Below, piece by piece: positions 1 to 10,523 of a stretch of DNA of 64,000 nt. The stretch comes from Garcia nutans (Eukaryota; Streptophyta; Magnoliopsida; Malpighiales; Euphorbiaceae): positions 6,704,001 through 6,768,000 of the forward strand of contig CANTUV010000003.1 of NCBI GenBank assembly GCA_947685225.1, given 5' to 3'. Position 1 is the stretch's first letter; every line of letters starts with the position of its first letter. Made by a program: the position numbers and the translations under genes. Below the pieces are notes generated by a model that did no database searches, was not told where the DNA came from, and was given only the letters and a program-made list of their open reading frames with translations.

Positions 1-84
1 ATGCAATCTAATATGATGCAATGGATAATATCATTACAAGAAAGAATAGAATAATATAAAGACCAACAGAATCAACTTCTCTTA
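1..84 (-). other. Leader of minus-strand Ogre-like element X (cut by window edge)
   Basis: This is the reverse complement of the sequence found just downstream of the PBS in elements 1-4 (compare 4,325-4,405). It is the start of the untranslated leader of element X. The rest of X, with any gag, lies left of the window. No coding sequence is visible here. Confidence 0.8.
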
Positions 85-102
85 TCCCCAATGGAGTTGC
101 CA
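85..102 (-). other. Primer-binding site of element X (tRNA-Arg type)
   Basis: On the minus strand this reads TGGCAACTCCATTGGGGA, one base after the LTR end. It is a mutated form of TGGCGACTCCACTGGGGA seen in elements 1-3. The parent motif is complementary to the 3' end of plant tRNA-Arg with CCA, the primer known for Ogre/Tat elements. Confidence 0.8.
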
Positions 103-103
103 C

Positions 104-2174
104 TGTGAGCGGAGATTTTTGCCCCCATTCCCGGTGGAATGGTTCTTGCGACTTCGGCACTGCTTAGGCTCGGGGCCTTAGAGAATACGGACCTAGGTCC
201 GAAGAAAATGGAGTCGCCACCTGAACAGGCTGGGAAAAAGAAAGGGGTGGATGACTCAATTCCTAAGGAATCCCCAACCCCCTAATGGGTTCGAAAAGTT
301 GGGTACGTGTGGGGAAGGTGAGAAATGGCCCAACACCCCCCACAACACCCGGTTCATTGGAACCAGCCTTCTTCACAAGTCTTAATATTATAGAATTCTT
401 AAGTATAACAATATTATCCATATTACATGCAACAATTGAAATAAAGCATCGTTATATTAAAATCAAAGCAATGTCCAAACAAAGCAGATAAATGGACACC
501 CATCCGAGAATGGAAACATGTCCTTACATCATCCATGTCTAAACAAAATAGGACACCCACCATGAGGTAGAAACATGTCCTTTACATTAGTCTAAAATAC
601 AAAGCAAATTAAATTTCATAGAACTTAATTAAAGAGGTACCCACAAAGTGGAAACATACCTCTTACAACATTTGAAAATCTAAATAAATCGATAAAGTAA
701 ATAACCATTTATAATAAATAAACCATTCATCAAAGATATCACCAAAATATAAAATAAACATCCATCCATGATAAATTAAATAAAGCATTGCAAATAAATC
801 AAAGCATATAATAAACTACATAATTAAATAAAGCAAGTAAAGATACAAATTGAAGTTTACTATTTCTCATTTAAAGTTCTTTAATTAATATTTAAGATTT
901 TGGGATTTTAATATATTAAGGTTCATGCTACTGTAAGTTTTAAAGGAATTGAAATGGATTAAAGTTTTATAATTTAAGAGATTGATAAAGTTCTTTGACT
1001 AACCAAATTAGTGTTTGAGGAGTAAAATCATGAAATTAGGGTTTGGATGTTAAAACATTAGGTTTATGATTTACGGTTACTGGATTATTATTTTGGATTT
1101 ACTATATTGGATTTGAATGTTTTAGGTTTATAAGGTTTTAAGGTTTTAAGGTAATTAGGGTTTAAGAAAACTAGGGTTTAAGGTTAGCTAGTTTGGGGTT
1201 ACTGTCATGATTTTGAAGTTGAATTAGGGTTTTTTAGTGTTTCGGAGAATGTATTTGATTTTAGAATTTGGAAAAACAATTTACAGTTTTATGAAGTTTT
1301 ATGTGATTTTTAGAAACTGTGAAGTGAGTTTGAGTTTGGATATTTAACAAAACATTTGGAATTTTGGAAAAGAATTAGAAGAAAACTAGTTTAGAGTTTT
1401 ATGGTGTTTTTTTGGAAATAAACAAAATGATTTAAGGTTTATATAAACAGAAAAGATGTTTTTAGGGTTTTTTTTTTGAAAGAAAAGGATTCAATTTAGG
1501 GCTTTGGAAAATTGGAAAGCAGATTAGGGTTTTAAGATTTTGAAGAAACAGAAACAACAATTTTAAGATTTTTGGAAAACAAAGAAACGAATTAAGGTTT
1601 TTAAGCTTTAGAAAAGGTAAATTAGGGTTCTAGGGTTTTTTTAATCAAAAGAGACAATTTAATGATTCAAGCTACTGTAAAGAAAAAAGAGATTAGATAT
1701 TCATACCTTCGTTTGTTGGTTCCTCCAAAATTGCTTCCTTGGATGAACGGAGACAAAGGCAGTTGCTACCTTTGATGAATTGTTAATGGCTTTGCTTGTT
1801 ACTCTCAAATCCGAAGTCCCAAATTTAAAGTTCTCTTGTTAATCCTTTTTTTTTTTCAAAGTCCAATCCAATCGTCCTAAGTTTTTTCCTCCAAATGTTT
1901 TCTCCCCTTTCTGTGTTGTTTTTGGTCTTATTTATAGAAAATTTCGACGATTAATTCAACTTGTTTATGGAAACTAACATAAATTAAGAAAAGGAAATTG
2001 AAACAAAATAGAATTTGGTTTCGGAAAAAATTACGTAAAAAAAATTTTGCTGGCAAAAAAAACTGCTGTGGAAAAATTTCGCTGGCAAAAAAAACTGCCG
2101 TGGGATTGCCGTGGAAACCTACGGGCTGCGGGAGCGAAATTAGCTGCAGGCCATTTCCCCCACAGGAAACTCCT
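104..2174 (-). mobile_element. LTR of element X, first part (R-U5 and part of U3)
   Basis: This is a minus-strand copy of the LTR family seen at 10,524-12,706. Its 3' terminus (TGTGAGC on plus) starts at 104. The sequence runs back through the conserved U5 block with AGGAATC and GGGTTGGG motifs, the telobox-rich stretch and the GC-rich U3 block. It stops at 2,174 where element 1 is inserted, and resumes at 12,712. Joined, the LTR is about 2.3 kb. Short ORFs inside it overlap on both strands and are not genes. Confidence 0.85.
2170..2174. repeat. Left target-site duplication of element 1
   Basis: CTCCT here matches GTCCT at 12,707-12,711 in four of five bases. Removing element 1 and one copy joins GGAAACTCC to TGCGGGCG. 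That is the uninterrupted sequence of the same LTR block at 10,749-10,766. Confidence 0.7.
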
Positions 2175-2304
2175 TGTGATCGGGGATTTTTGCCCCCACT
2201 CCCGGTGGAATGGTTTTTGTGACTTCGGCACTGTTAGGCTCGGGGCCTTAGAGAACACAGACCTAGGTTCGGAGAAAATGAAGTCGCCACCCGGACGAGC
2301 CGGG
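2175..2304 (-). repeat. Inverted copy of the LTR 3' end at the left tip of element 1
   Basis: The first about 130 bases of element 1 are not the expected TGTAGACCC U3 start. They are the reverse complement of the LTR 3' end (compare 12,578-12,706). This gives the element a long terminal inverted repeat. The join to normal U3 lies in an A-run at about 2,304-2,312. Confidence 0.8.
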
Positions 2305-2358
2305 AAAAAAAATTGGCGATGAAAAAATTGTCACCGAAAGTCAGCGCTGGCCTATGGG

Positions 2359-2393
2359 CATTTCGCCCGCAGGAATTTCCTGCGGGCGAAATG
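2359..2393. repeat. Perfect 17-bp-stem palindrome in U3
   Basis: CATTTCGCCCGCAGGAA, a single T, then its exact reverse complement. The block is CpG-rich in a region otherwise dominated by A and T. It lies about 175 bases upstream of the TATA box. Other LTRs of the family keep a looser form (10,735-10,770 and 39,010-39,045). Confidence 0.9.
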
Positions 2394-2567
2394 GCTCGTG
2401 GGCCTATTTCGCCTGCACTGCCAGCGCAGTTTTTCCGCAGCAGTTTTTTTTTGCCAGCAAAATTTTTCCGACGCAAATTTTTCAAAACCTAATATAATTA
2501 GGTTTCCATTTCCATTTCCTAATTAGGATTAAATACCATGAATAACTAGAATTATATCATAAATTCT

Positions 2568-2577
2568 TATATAAATA
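2568..2577 (+). promoter_or_regulatory. TATA box of element 1 5' LTR
   Basis: TATATAAATA sits after the GC-rich U3 block, and it is repeated at 10,985 in the 3' LTR. Elements 2 and 4 have TATAAATA at the same relative place. Transcription would begin roughly 30 bases downstream, which marks the U3/R boundary. Confidence 0.65.
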
Positions 2578-3139
2578 TGGACTAAACAACACAAAAAAGA
2601 GGGGGGAGGAAAAAGGAAAAAAATTGGATAGAAACTTGGGAGAGTTTGAAACCGTAACTGAGTAGGAAAGCAGTGAACCACGTTGATTTTTTGAGAAAGC
2701 AGAAAAAAAAATTCAAGCAATTCAAAGGCAAAAAGGCTTGTCTTTGACCTTGTTCATCCAAGAAGTAATTTTTGGTGAACCTTACAAAATAAGGTTTGAA
2801 TTCTTAATTTCTTTTATTTTGTCACAATAGCTAGATCACATAATTGTTTCTTTTAAATTAAAAGCCTCATCACCTCAATTCACCTTTTCAAAAGTATGAA
2901 AATCTTCAAAAGTATGAAAATCTTAAATCGTTGCTTTATTTTTCCAAAAGTTTAAAGATATTAGTTTTATTTCTTCAAAACCCCAAAACCAAGATTTGCA
3001 GCCCAAATTATCAAAACCCAAAATTGTGTTCTATTTCCTTCCAAAAGCCCTAAAAATCTTTTTTATTTATAAAAACTTTAATTCATTTGGTTTTGGGGTT
3101 TAATAAACTTAAAATTATCAATTGATTTACAAATTCTAA

Positions 3140-3270
3140 AACTTAATTCTAAGAACACTAAACCCTAATTTTAGAACACTAAACCCTAGTTCAACTTTAG
3201 AATCAAAATGAGTGAACCCTAACTCCTCTAAAACCTTAAATCCTAATTTTTTCTAAACCCTAATCCGTTA
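3140..3270 (+). promoter_or_regulatory. Telobox-rich stretch in LTR
   Basis: Several AAACCCTA motifs, the plant telobox, occur within about 130 bases. The same cluster recurs in the other LTR copies (11,555-11,665, 30,940-31,060, 39,868-39,980, and inverted around 1,140-1,640). It is scattered, not a tandem telomere array. Confidence 0.6.
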
Positions 3271-4306
3271 AAACTTTAAAAACCATAAAAACACAAATAT
3301 TTTAGTTTCACACAGTAAACTTGAAACCATAAATCAAAAGAATTTTAAAGAGTCCAAATCCTAGTTTCATGATTTTACATAACAAACCCTAGTTTGGTTA
3401 ATCAAAGAATTTTATCAACCTTTTAAAACATAAAATCCTCAATCTATTTTAATTCTCTTAAAGTCACAGTAGCCAAATTCCATTAATTCCAAAACCTTAA
3501 ACACATGAAATAAAGAGCCTTAAATGGAAATAGTAGCTATAATTGGAATTTTATTTGCCTTATTCAATTCTATATTTGATTATGTTTTGATTTATTTCTT
3601 ATGCTTTAATTTATTTAAGTTCAATGCTTGGTTCATTTAATTTATCATAGATGGATGTTTACTTTCTATTGATATTTAATATCTTTGATGAATGATTTAT
3701 TTATGATGAATGATTATTTACTTTTATCAATTTATTTAGATTTCCAAATGTTGTAAGAGGTATGTTTCCACTTGTTGGATACCTCATTAGTTAAATATCA
3801 TGTAATTTAAATTGCTTTTCTATTTTAGAACTAATGTAAAGGACATGTTTCTACCTTTTGCTGGGTGTCCTATTTAGGCATGGATGTAAGGGCATGTTTC
3901 CATCTTCGGATGGGTGTCCATTTATTTGTTTTACTTGGACATTGCTTTGTTTTTAATATAATGATGCTTTCTTTTAATTATTGTGTGTAATATGGATAAT
4001 GTTATTATACTTAAGAATTTTATAATACTAAGACCTGCAAAGGAGGCCGGTTCCAATGAACCGGGCATTGTGGGGGTGCTGGGCCATTTCTCACCTTCCC
4101 CACACGTACCCAACTTTTCGAACCCATTAGGGGGTTAGGGATTCCTTAGGAATCAATTCATCCAACCCTTTTTTTCCCGGCCCGTCCGGGTGGTGACTCC
4201 ATTTTCTCAGGACCTAGGTCCGTGATCTTTAAGGCCCCGAGCCTAACAGTGCCGAAGTCGCAAGAACCATTCCACCGGGAGTGGGGGCAAAAATCCCCGC
4301 TCACAG

Positions 4307-4324
4307 TGGCGACTCCACTGGGGA
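4307..4324 (+). other. Primer-binding site of element 1 (tRNA-Arg type)
   Basis: TGGCGACTCCACTGGGGA, one base after the LTR end. From family knowledge, plant tRNA-Arg ends in CCCCAGCGGAGTCG plus CCA, so 17 of 18 bases pair. The single mismatch (A for G at position 11) is shared by elements 2, 3 and 4. Confidence 0.85.
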
Positions 4325-5485
4325 TAAGAGAAGTTGATTCCGTTGGTCTTTATATTATTCTATTCTTTCTTATAATGATATTATCCATTGCATCATCTTA
4401 GATTGCATCGTGTGCATGAGTTAGGACGCCCGAGTTACCCGTGTTGTGTTATGTAAGGGATACCATACTTTCACTCAAGGTATGGAGATCTAGCATGGCA
4501 TAACGACTCATAGCCTCGTACCATTTGGTATATATTTGCTATGGGAACCTAAGCCTTTTTACCCAAAGTCTAAAGCTCATGTAATTGGCCTAGTTACATT
4601 CCTTAGGTTTTACCCCAAATGCATGTTGTTTGACTATGGTTAATTTATCTTGGCTTAAATCATGGCTTATTTGGTTTGTTCTTTTTCTAATATGACCTAA
4701 GTACATTGTAAGCTCAAAATAAAATTTTCCTTTAGAGTCCAAAAGACCAAAACTATTTTATAAACTTTTAAAGATGGTCTTTAGACATAAGACTTTTCTA
4801 AAAACAAATCAAGAATTCTTTTGCTCATGGCCCAAATACTAAGCCCAAAATCCATTTTTTCTAAAATATTTTTACAATGGGCTTAGAAATAAAATTATTT
4901 TCATTCAAACTTTTCTTACAAAGAGCTTGCAAATTATTTAGGTCAATTAAGAAATATCAAAAATCAATTGTGAGCCTAGTTTATATTAAGAATAAATTAA
5001 CCATGTGCTTGTTTTTGGCATGAATCATTTTACTTTTTCAAGTGAGAAATCTATTTATAATAAACCTCTTAATTTTGTTTTAATCCAATATAGCACAAAA
5101 GCTACTATAGTTGGTTAAATGGATTAAAACCTAATTAATGGAAATTACTATGAATGGATTTCCATTTTCGAAAATATAACTATTGGTTAAAACATCCGAG
5201 GTAATTATTCGAAAACAAGGTACCCCATTGTTGGTATTTTGTTAACCATATACCTAGGAAAAGAGACTCGCCGTTCATGTGTGGATGTTATAAGATTGGA
5301 AGGAATGTCCTATTCGTCCTTGTTTGTCTATTGTTTGTGCATACATGCATACATTTGCATCTCATATCATTGGTCCTCTTTGGCTCACAGCCCTGGATTA
5401 CGAAAGTTCAAAAGCTTATGATAATCCGACCTACACCGTAGACGAAGTATCTAGCAACGACTCAATCACTTGCTCACCAAAAACA
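4325..5485 (+). other. Leader between PBS and gag, element 1
   Basis: About 1.16 kb, conserved with the leaders of elements 2, 3 and 4. It holds no ORF of convincing length. The last about 160 bases are in frame with gag from an ATG at 5,324, so gag may have a longer N-terminus. An acidic stretch before the internal ATG and stops in the equivalent part of element 4 leave this open. Confidence 0.75.
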
Positions 5486-6870
5486 ATGGAGCCCAAACAA
5501 ATTCAAAGAATGGTGGATGAAGCCCTCAATGCCAAAATGGAAGAAATAAAAGAGGCCCTAGCTGAGACCATGAAGAACCAATTGACTGCAATCTTAGGAA
5601 ACAATGCCAAAGCATCTGCTAGCACCAAGAAAGTCAAGGGGAAGGCTAAAGTTGATGAAGTAGCTTTTGATGATGATAAGGTAATCATTGATGATGATGA
5701 TTGGGCTCAATACTACCAAGATCCTCAAGACAAAAAGGAGCCAAAGGTTGTTGAGAAGGCAATTATTGAAAAGACCGAGACTTCTGATGTTGAAAAGATG
5801 ATTGCTGATTTAGAAAAGAAATTTGAGAAGAAGCTGAAAACCGAAGAGATGTCTGAGATTGATAAACTATTTAAACAAGATGAAGAAGTCCCATACAAGT
5901 TCAAGATGCCATCCTTTGCTTGATACAATGGTACTGGAAATACTCATCTCCATGTAAAGCAGTATATCACTACTATGCAGTCTGCCGGAGCTACTAAGGC
6001 TCAAACTCTAAGGTACTTTATGCTCTCATTGGACCCTGTTGTCCAAAATTGGTTCAATACCTTAAATGATGGAACACAAAAAAATTGGGATTTGCTATAC
6101 AAGGCCTTCATCTAGCAATATGGGTATAATATCGAGATGGAAGTTACCTTAATGGAATGGAGTCCATTAGACAAAGGCTAAATGAGAATTTTGTGGACTA
6201 TATGAAGAGATGGAGAAATAAGGCCGCTTTGCTCAAGAAAAGGCCCGATGAATCCGTTCAAATAAGGATGATTGTAAGAGGCGTCCTGCCCAACCTCCAT
6301 GAAAGGCTGTCTCACAAACTTATAAGGGACTTCAAAGATCTTCTCCAAGCTGGTCTGCAAATTGAAGAATGGGAAAGAGAGAAGAATCACTTTTCAATAA
6401 AAAGGAATGAGAAAGGGAACTACCAGTCGGGCAATCAAAGCACACAAAAAGAAGTTGATGTTAATGCCACTAGTCAAGAAGGAATGAGGCATTTTTCAGA
6501 ATTAGGGAAGCCACTGTCTTGAGTTCTCAATAAGATACAAAAGAAGGAATTGTTACAACCTTTGACTCCTCGTCCTTTGCCTAATCATCTTCCACCTAAC
6601 TTTGATACTAATGCATTTTGCCAATTCCATCAAAGGTCTGGACACGAAACAGACAATTGTATGAAGTTGAGGCATGAGATCCAGAATTTAATTGATAATG
6701 GCAAGTTTCCAAAGCCGGACAAGCCCAATACCAAAGGTAATCCATTTCCAAGGTTCAACAGGGTGCCACCACCAGCAACCTTCATGGTAGGAAAAGGATT
6801 AGAAGAGGATTTTATTTTATCATCCTTTCAAGATGGGGATATTGAAGATATGAAAGGGAAAGAAGCTTAA
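5486..6870 (+). pseudogene. gag: Decayed gag of element 1 (Tat/Ogre type)
   Basis: Gag would form the virus-like particle and bind element RNA in the cytoplasm. The start was chosen at ATGGAGCCC because elements 2-4 share an M-[ED]-P start here. Order: a helical charged N-terminus, an acidic patch (DDDDWAQYY), a Glu/Lys-rich coiled-coil-like stretch, the Retrotrans_gag core (WFNTL, AFI-QYGYN, VESIRQR, FVDY-KRWRNK, IRMIVRGVLPNLHERLSH), a CX2HX4HX4C zinc-knuckle-like motif (6,619-6,660), and a Pro-rich tail ending KGKEA. About 461 codons if whole. It is broken by TGA at 5,921, TAG at 6,113 (CAG to TAG), a frameshift near 6,152 and TGA at 6,520 (TGG to TGA). Confidence 0.88.
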
Positions 6871-7443
6871 ACTCAACAAACTTTCCTTAGCTTGAATATT
6901 GCTTTTCAATTTTACTTTCTTTAATATCTAAATTGGAACAATCTTGTTTTTCAAATTTAAAGTTGTTTTTATCAAAAATTTTATTGGTCTTTGTTCATTT
7001 TGGTAATCAACTAATGAGAAATCTAGCTTGATGTTCATAAATTAATGTGTCTAGGCATCATGACTTGAATGACTTTACTAAGTAAGGGAATTGCTCTATA
7101 GCATTGAGTTGTGTATGCTTACTTAGAGAGGGCTCATGCATAATTATCTTTGTCTAGGTCCTAGTCAGTCTCAGAACATGCTTTGACAAACTTTCAAGGC
7201 AAAATTGAACTCTGCTTATTTAAGGGAGAGATGATCTAGGCATTGTTTGGAATAACCAACAACTAGTATCCACCCTATTAAATATCAATCCCTAGTTGTC
7301 CCCTTGAGCCTTCATAAAATTTTAGCTTTCTTTTTCATTGGCATATAACCTCAACAACCTACCCTGAGCTATTGTGATACTTTTGACAAGTCTTATAATC
7401 ACTAAGGTGAAGGGGCAAGAAGATCAAGGAATGGAATGCATAG

Positions 7444-7530
7444 CCAAGACCATAAGGATAGTTGATATTTTCAAGACCATAAGGTTAGTTGAAGTTTTCA
7501 AGACCATAAGGGTAGTTGAAGTTCACTTAA
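7444..7530 (+). repeat. 30-bp tandem repeat (GACCATAAGG-GTAGTTGAAG)
   Basis: Three copies of a unit containing GACCATAAGG and GTAGTTGAAG. Element 2 has about five at 35,258-35,390, and element 5 has two to three inverted at 55,198-55,270. Copy number differs between elements, as expected of a minisatellite. Confidence 0.8.
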
Positions 7531-7663
7531 TATCTCTAATATATCAAGACAACATTAAAGTAACAAATGATTTATCCCTGTTAAAGAAGATCTATGTTAC
7601 TCCACACATCCATTATTGGAAGCCCAAGTCGGTACAAACAAGACAACTCTATTTGAGCTAGGA

Positions 7664-7760
7664 CCAAAAAAAAAGAAAGGAAAAGAAAAAAAAGAAGAAG
7701 AAGAAAAAAACAAAAGAAGAAAACGAAAAGGAAAAAGAAAAAGAAAACCTAGAAAGGCGG
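7664..7760 (+). repeat. Purine-only low-complexity tract
   Basis: Almost pure A and G on plus. It occupies the same place as 35,526-35,645 in element 2 and as the pyrimidine run at 54,955-55,065 in minus-strand element 5. Lys/Glu-rich ORFs over it are compositional. Confidence 0.8.
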
Positions 7761-9349
7761 TTCAGAAAGCCAACTGAGTTCTCTTTTACCTAAAGCAGCA
7801 AAAGGCTTCCATTTGGTTCATAAAGACATTTTTACTTGAATTTTTTTAACCCAACCAAAGATTCGATCAAAATTAAAGAAAAAGGAGAAAGACCCTCCAA
7901 TTCTTGAACCTATAAGGAAGAAGGACAAAATGATAAAATGCTCAAAGAAAGGGAAGAGTAAAAGAAATAAAGAAAAGGGAGAAGAAGAAAAGAAACGAAT
8001 TTGAGTACCAAACTTTATGCAAAGAAATAAAGATTGTCCTAATCAAGATCCAGATTAATGCCAAGAAGATAGAATGAATTTGGAGTCTAGAAAGATTGCT
8101 CCCAATTTTCTAAAGTTCCAACAAGAAATTTGTAGTGTGAGGGTTTGTCCCTTGTGTCACACCAGCTCCAATCTCAAAATGGCCTTCACTTTAACCCATG
8201 TCCCTCATAGACCCCATTTCAAGCCTATCAAAGACCTGTTGATCTCTCTTGGTAGGTAGAGTCTATGAGTGGAGATAGTTTGGATAAGCATGCATATGAG
8301 ATAGACAATATTTAAACTCAAATGGGACCTTTGACCAAGTAATGTGTATGTGCCTATCTGAAGTGCAACAGTTCTTGCTTAAATAGAAATAATTCCCGAG
8401 TTTAGTACGGTAAATAGGGTTGTCATGTTATAGATATGTTAATCAAGTCCTGAGGTACATTGACATTAATTTGGCAAAGCCAACATTTGATTTCAAAATC
8501 AAAATTCAAAAAAAATCAATAAAAAAAAGTGTTTTGTCATACAAAGCCTTCAAGCTAAGGGGAGTATGTTGAATTGTTGAGTATCCAAAGGACACATTGG
8601 GCAAAGGAAATGATTATTGGCAAGGTCATGAAGAAGCTATCAACTGACATGCTAAGATATAGTTTGAAATAGATGAATCCCCGACTCTGTTGCTTAGGGT
8701 CTCCACCACTCATGTTTTCAACATCTTGAAGATAAAAGCCACAAATGAAAAGCTTTCTATTATTCCAATGCAAGACTTGAACAAGCATCAAAACAGAACC
8801 AATAAGAACACTTCTGCTGATAACCTCGGTCTGTGAGTTAATGGAACAACTGTAAGTATTATTCATATATATCATGCATACATGAGCATATCACATCGCA
8901 CTTTCTTGTCTTGTATTGTCTATTCTTTATCAAAGTGAACAGCAAACACTATGCGAAGTAAAGAATCAAAAGAAGATATTGAATTAAGAGGGCACGGAAA
9001 GCCTATTTGATTGCGGAAGCTCCAATCATTTTGCAAAAGAAGAAACACGTGCTTGTGTGATGAACTAGATGGCAAAAACATCAATCATAGCCCGCATAGA
9101 AAAATCATGGGTTTGAGCCTACACAGGGGGCAAAGTTTCTCCTTTTCAATTTTTTGAGTCTATATATAAAATGTTTTCAAACTCACTTACAAATATTTTG
9201 CCACGCAGGGGGGCAAGGAGAGGATATAAGGTCCAATTAAAAATAGCTAAATTTTTGCAAAAAGGAAGAACAAAAGAATGGAACATTAGAACTCTCAAAA
9301 GAATGAAGATGCAAAAGACAAAAGATCAGTCCAGCTAAAAGAGCTGAAG

Positions 9350-9475
9350 TCAGGGAGAAGACCCAATTTAAAGGATGAAGGTCCAATTTCAAGGGTGAAG
9401 ACTCGATATCAAAGAAGGAATATCCATTTTCAAAGGTGAAGATCCGTTTTGAGGGTGAAGAACCACAATGCATAG
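9350..9475 (+). repeat. Degenerate GGGTGAAGACCC-type repeat, element 1
   Basis: A short, worn version of the 37,081-37,425 array of element 2: GGGTGAAGAC, GGATGAAGGTCC, AGGTGAAGATCC, GGGTGAAGAACC. Several units can form the four-base stem and GAAG loop of the element 2 array, others are mutated. Confidence 0.75.
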
Positions 9476-9529
9476 AACAGCCGGAGCAGTCAAACTTCTC
9501 AACTGATAAAAGGTTAGTCAAACTCAATC

Positions 9530-10440
9530 TCAGGTCCTAGTACCCAAATTCAATTCAATCTCGGGTCCAAGCACCCAAATTCAATTCAATCTCGGGTCCA
9601 AGTACCCAATTCCAATTCAATATCGGGTCCAAGCACCCAAATTCAATTCAGTCTCAGGTCCAAGTACCCATTCTCTGGTCCAAGCAGCCATTCTCGGGTT
9701 CAAGTACCCAAATCAAATAAATTTTAGGTCCAAGTACCCAAATCAAATCAATCTCGGGTCCAAGCACCCATTCTCAGGTCCAAGTACCCAAATTAAATCA
9801 ATCTCGGGTCCAAGCACCCATTCTAGGGTCCAAGTACCCAAATCAAATCAATTTCAAGTCCAAGTACCCAAATCAAATCTATTCTCGGGTCCAAGTACCC
9901 AAATCAAATAAATTTCGGGTCCAAGTACCCAAATCAAATCAATCTCGGGTCCAAGTACCCAAATCAATTCAAGCTCGGGTCCAAGCACCCATTTTTAGGT
10001 CCAAGTACCCAAATCAAATCAATCTCGAGTCCAAGCACCCAATCTTGGGTCCAAGCACCCATTCTCTGGTCCAAGTACCCAAATCAATTCAAGCTCTGGT
10101 CCAAGTACCTAATCTAGGGTCCAAGTACCCAAATCAATTCAAGCTTGGGTCCAAGTACCCAATCTCGGGTCCAAGCACCCATTCTCGGGTCCAAGTATCC
10201 AAATCAATTCAAGCTCGGGTCCAAGTACCCAATCTCTGGTCTAAGCACCCATTTTTGGGTCCAAGTACCCAAATCAAATTCAATCCAATCTTGAGTCCAA
10301 GTACCCAATCTCGAGTCCAAGTACCCAATCTCAGGTCCAAGTACCCAAATCAAATCAATCTCGGGTCCAAGTACCCAATCTCTGGTACAAGTACCCAAAT
10401 CAAGTCCAGAACTCGAACTGGGTCCAGAACCCAAAAACAA
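9530..10440 (+). repeat. Minisatellite of GGGTCCAAGTACCC units, element 1
   Basis: About 900 bases of tandem units of roughly 20-30 bases. The units carry the core GGGTCCAAG[TC]ACCC with spacers AAATCAAATCAATCTC or ATTCTC. Each core can pair GGGT with ACCC. The array ends 70 bases before the polypurine tract. A 138-codon ORF at 10,045 is only a readable frame of the repeat. Confidence 0.93.
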
Positions 10441-10510
10441 ATTCAAATAACCATCTCATAAAAAATTAAGTCTTGTTTCTTTTCACTCTCTAAAGTCTTA
10501 GATCGTTCAA

Positions 10511-10523
10511 GCAGGGGGCAAAC
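10511..10523 (+). other. Polypurine tract of element 1
   Basis: GCAGGGGGCAAAC immediately before the 3' LTR start TGTAGACCC. The same sequence precedes the 3' LTR of element 2 (38,828-38,840). A related one is on the minus strand in element 5. It primes plus-strand DNA synthesis in LTR elements. Confidence 0.8.

Larger units (their letters stand above)
2309..4305 (+). mobile_element. 5' LTR of element 1 (U3 start missing)
   Basis: It matches the 3' LTR at 10,524-12,706 from the GGCGATGAAAAAATTGTCACC-like U3 segment to the terminal CTCACA. The first roughly 200 bases of U3 are absent, replaced by the inverted tip. A TATA box at 2,568 and a GC-rich palindromic block upstream of it form the promoter half. 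The later half is rich in AAACCCTAA motifs. The LTR ends at 4,305, one base before the PBS. Confidence 0.85.
6871..9340 (+). other. Conserved non-coding interior of element 1
   Basis: This block follows the gag stop directly and is shared, in order, with element 2 (34,671-37,080) and inverted in element 5 (53,371-55,690). No frame reads through, and nothing resembling protease or polymerase was found. It holds a short 30-bp repeat, a purine-only tract and a GGGGAGTATGTTGAA segment near 8,558 that looks like an old polypurine tract or pol end. Short ORFs at 7,374, 8,074, 8,555 and 9,237 are not conserved as protein. Confidence 0.75.

Noticed and set aside
1140..1650. Interstitial telomere array
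   Set aside because: AAACCCTAA/TTAGGGTTT motifs are scattered with other sequence between them and belong to the LTR.
10045..10461. 138-codon ORF and its antisense partner
   Set aside because: Both are frames of the GGGTCCAAGTACCC minisatellite.
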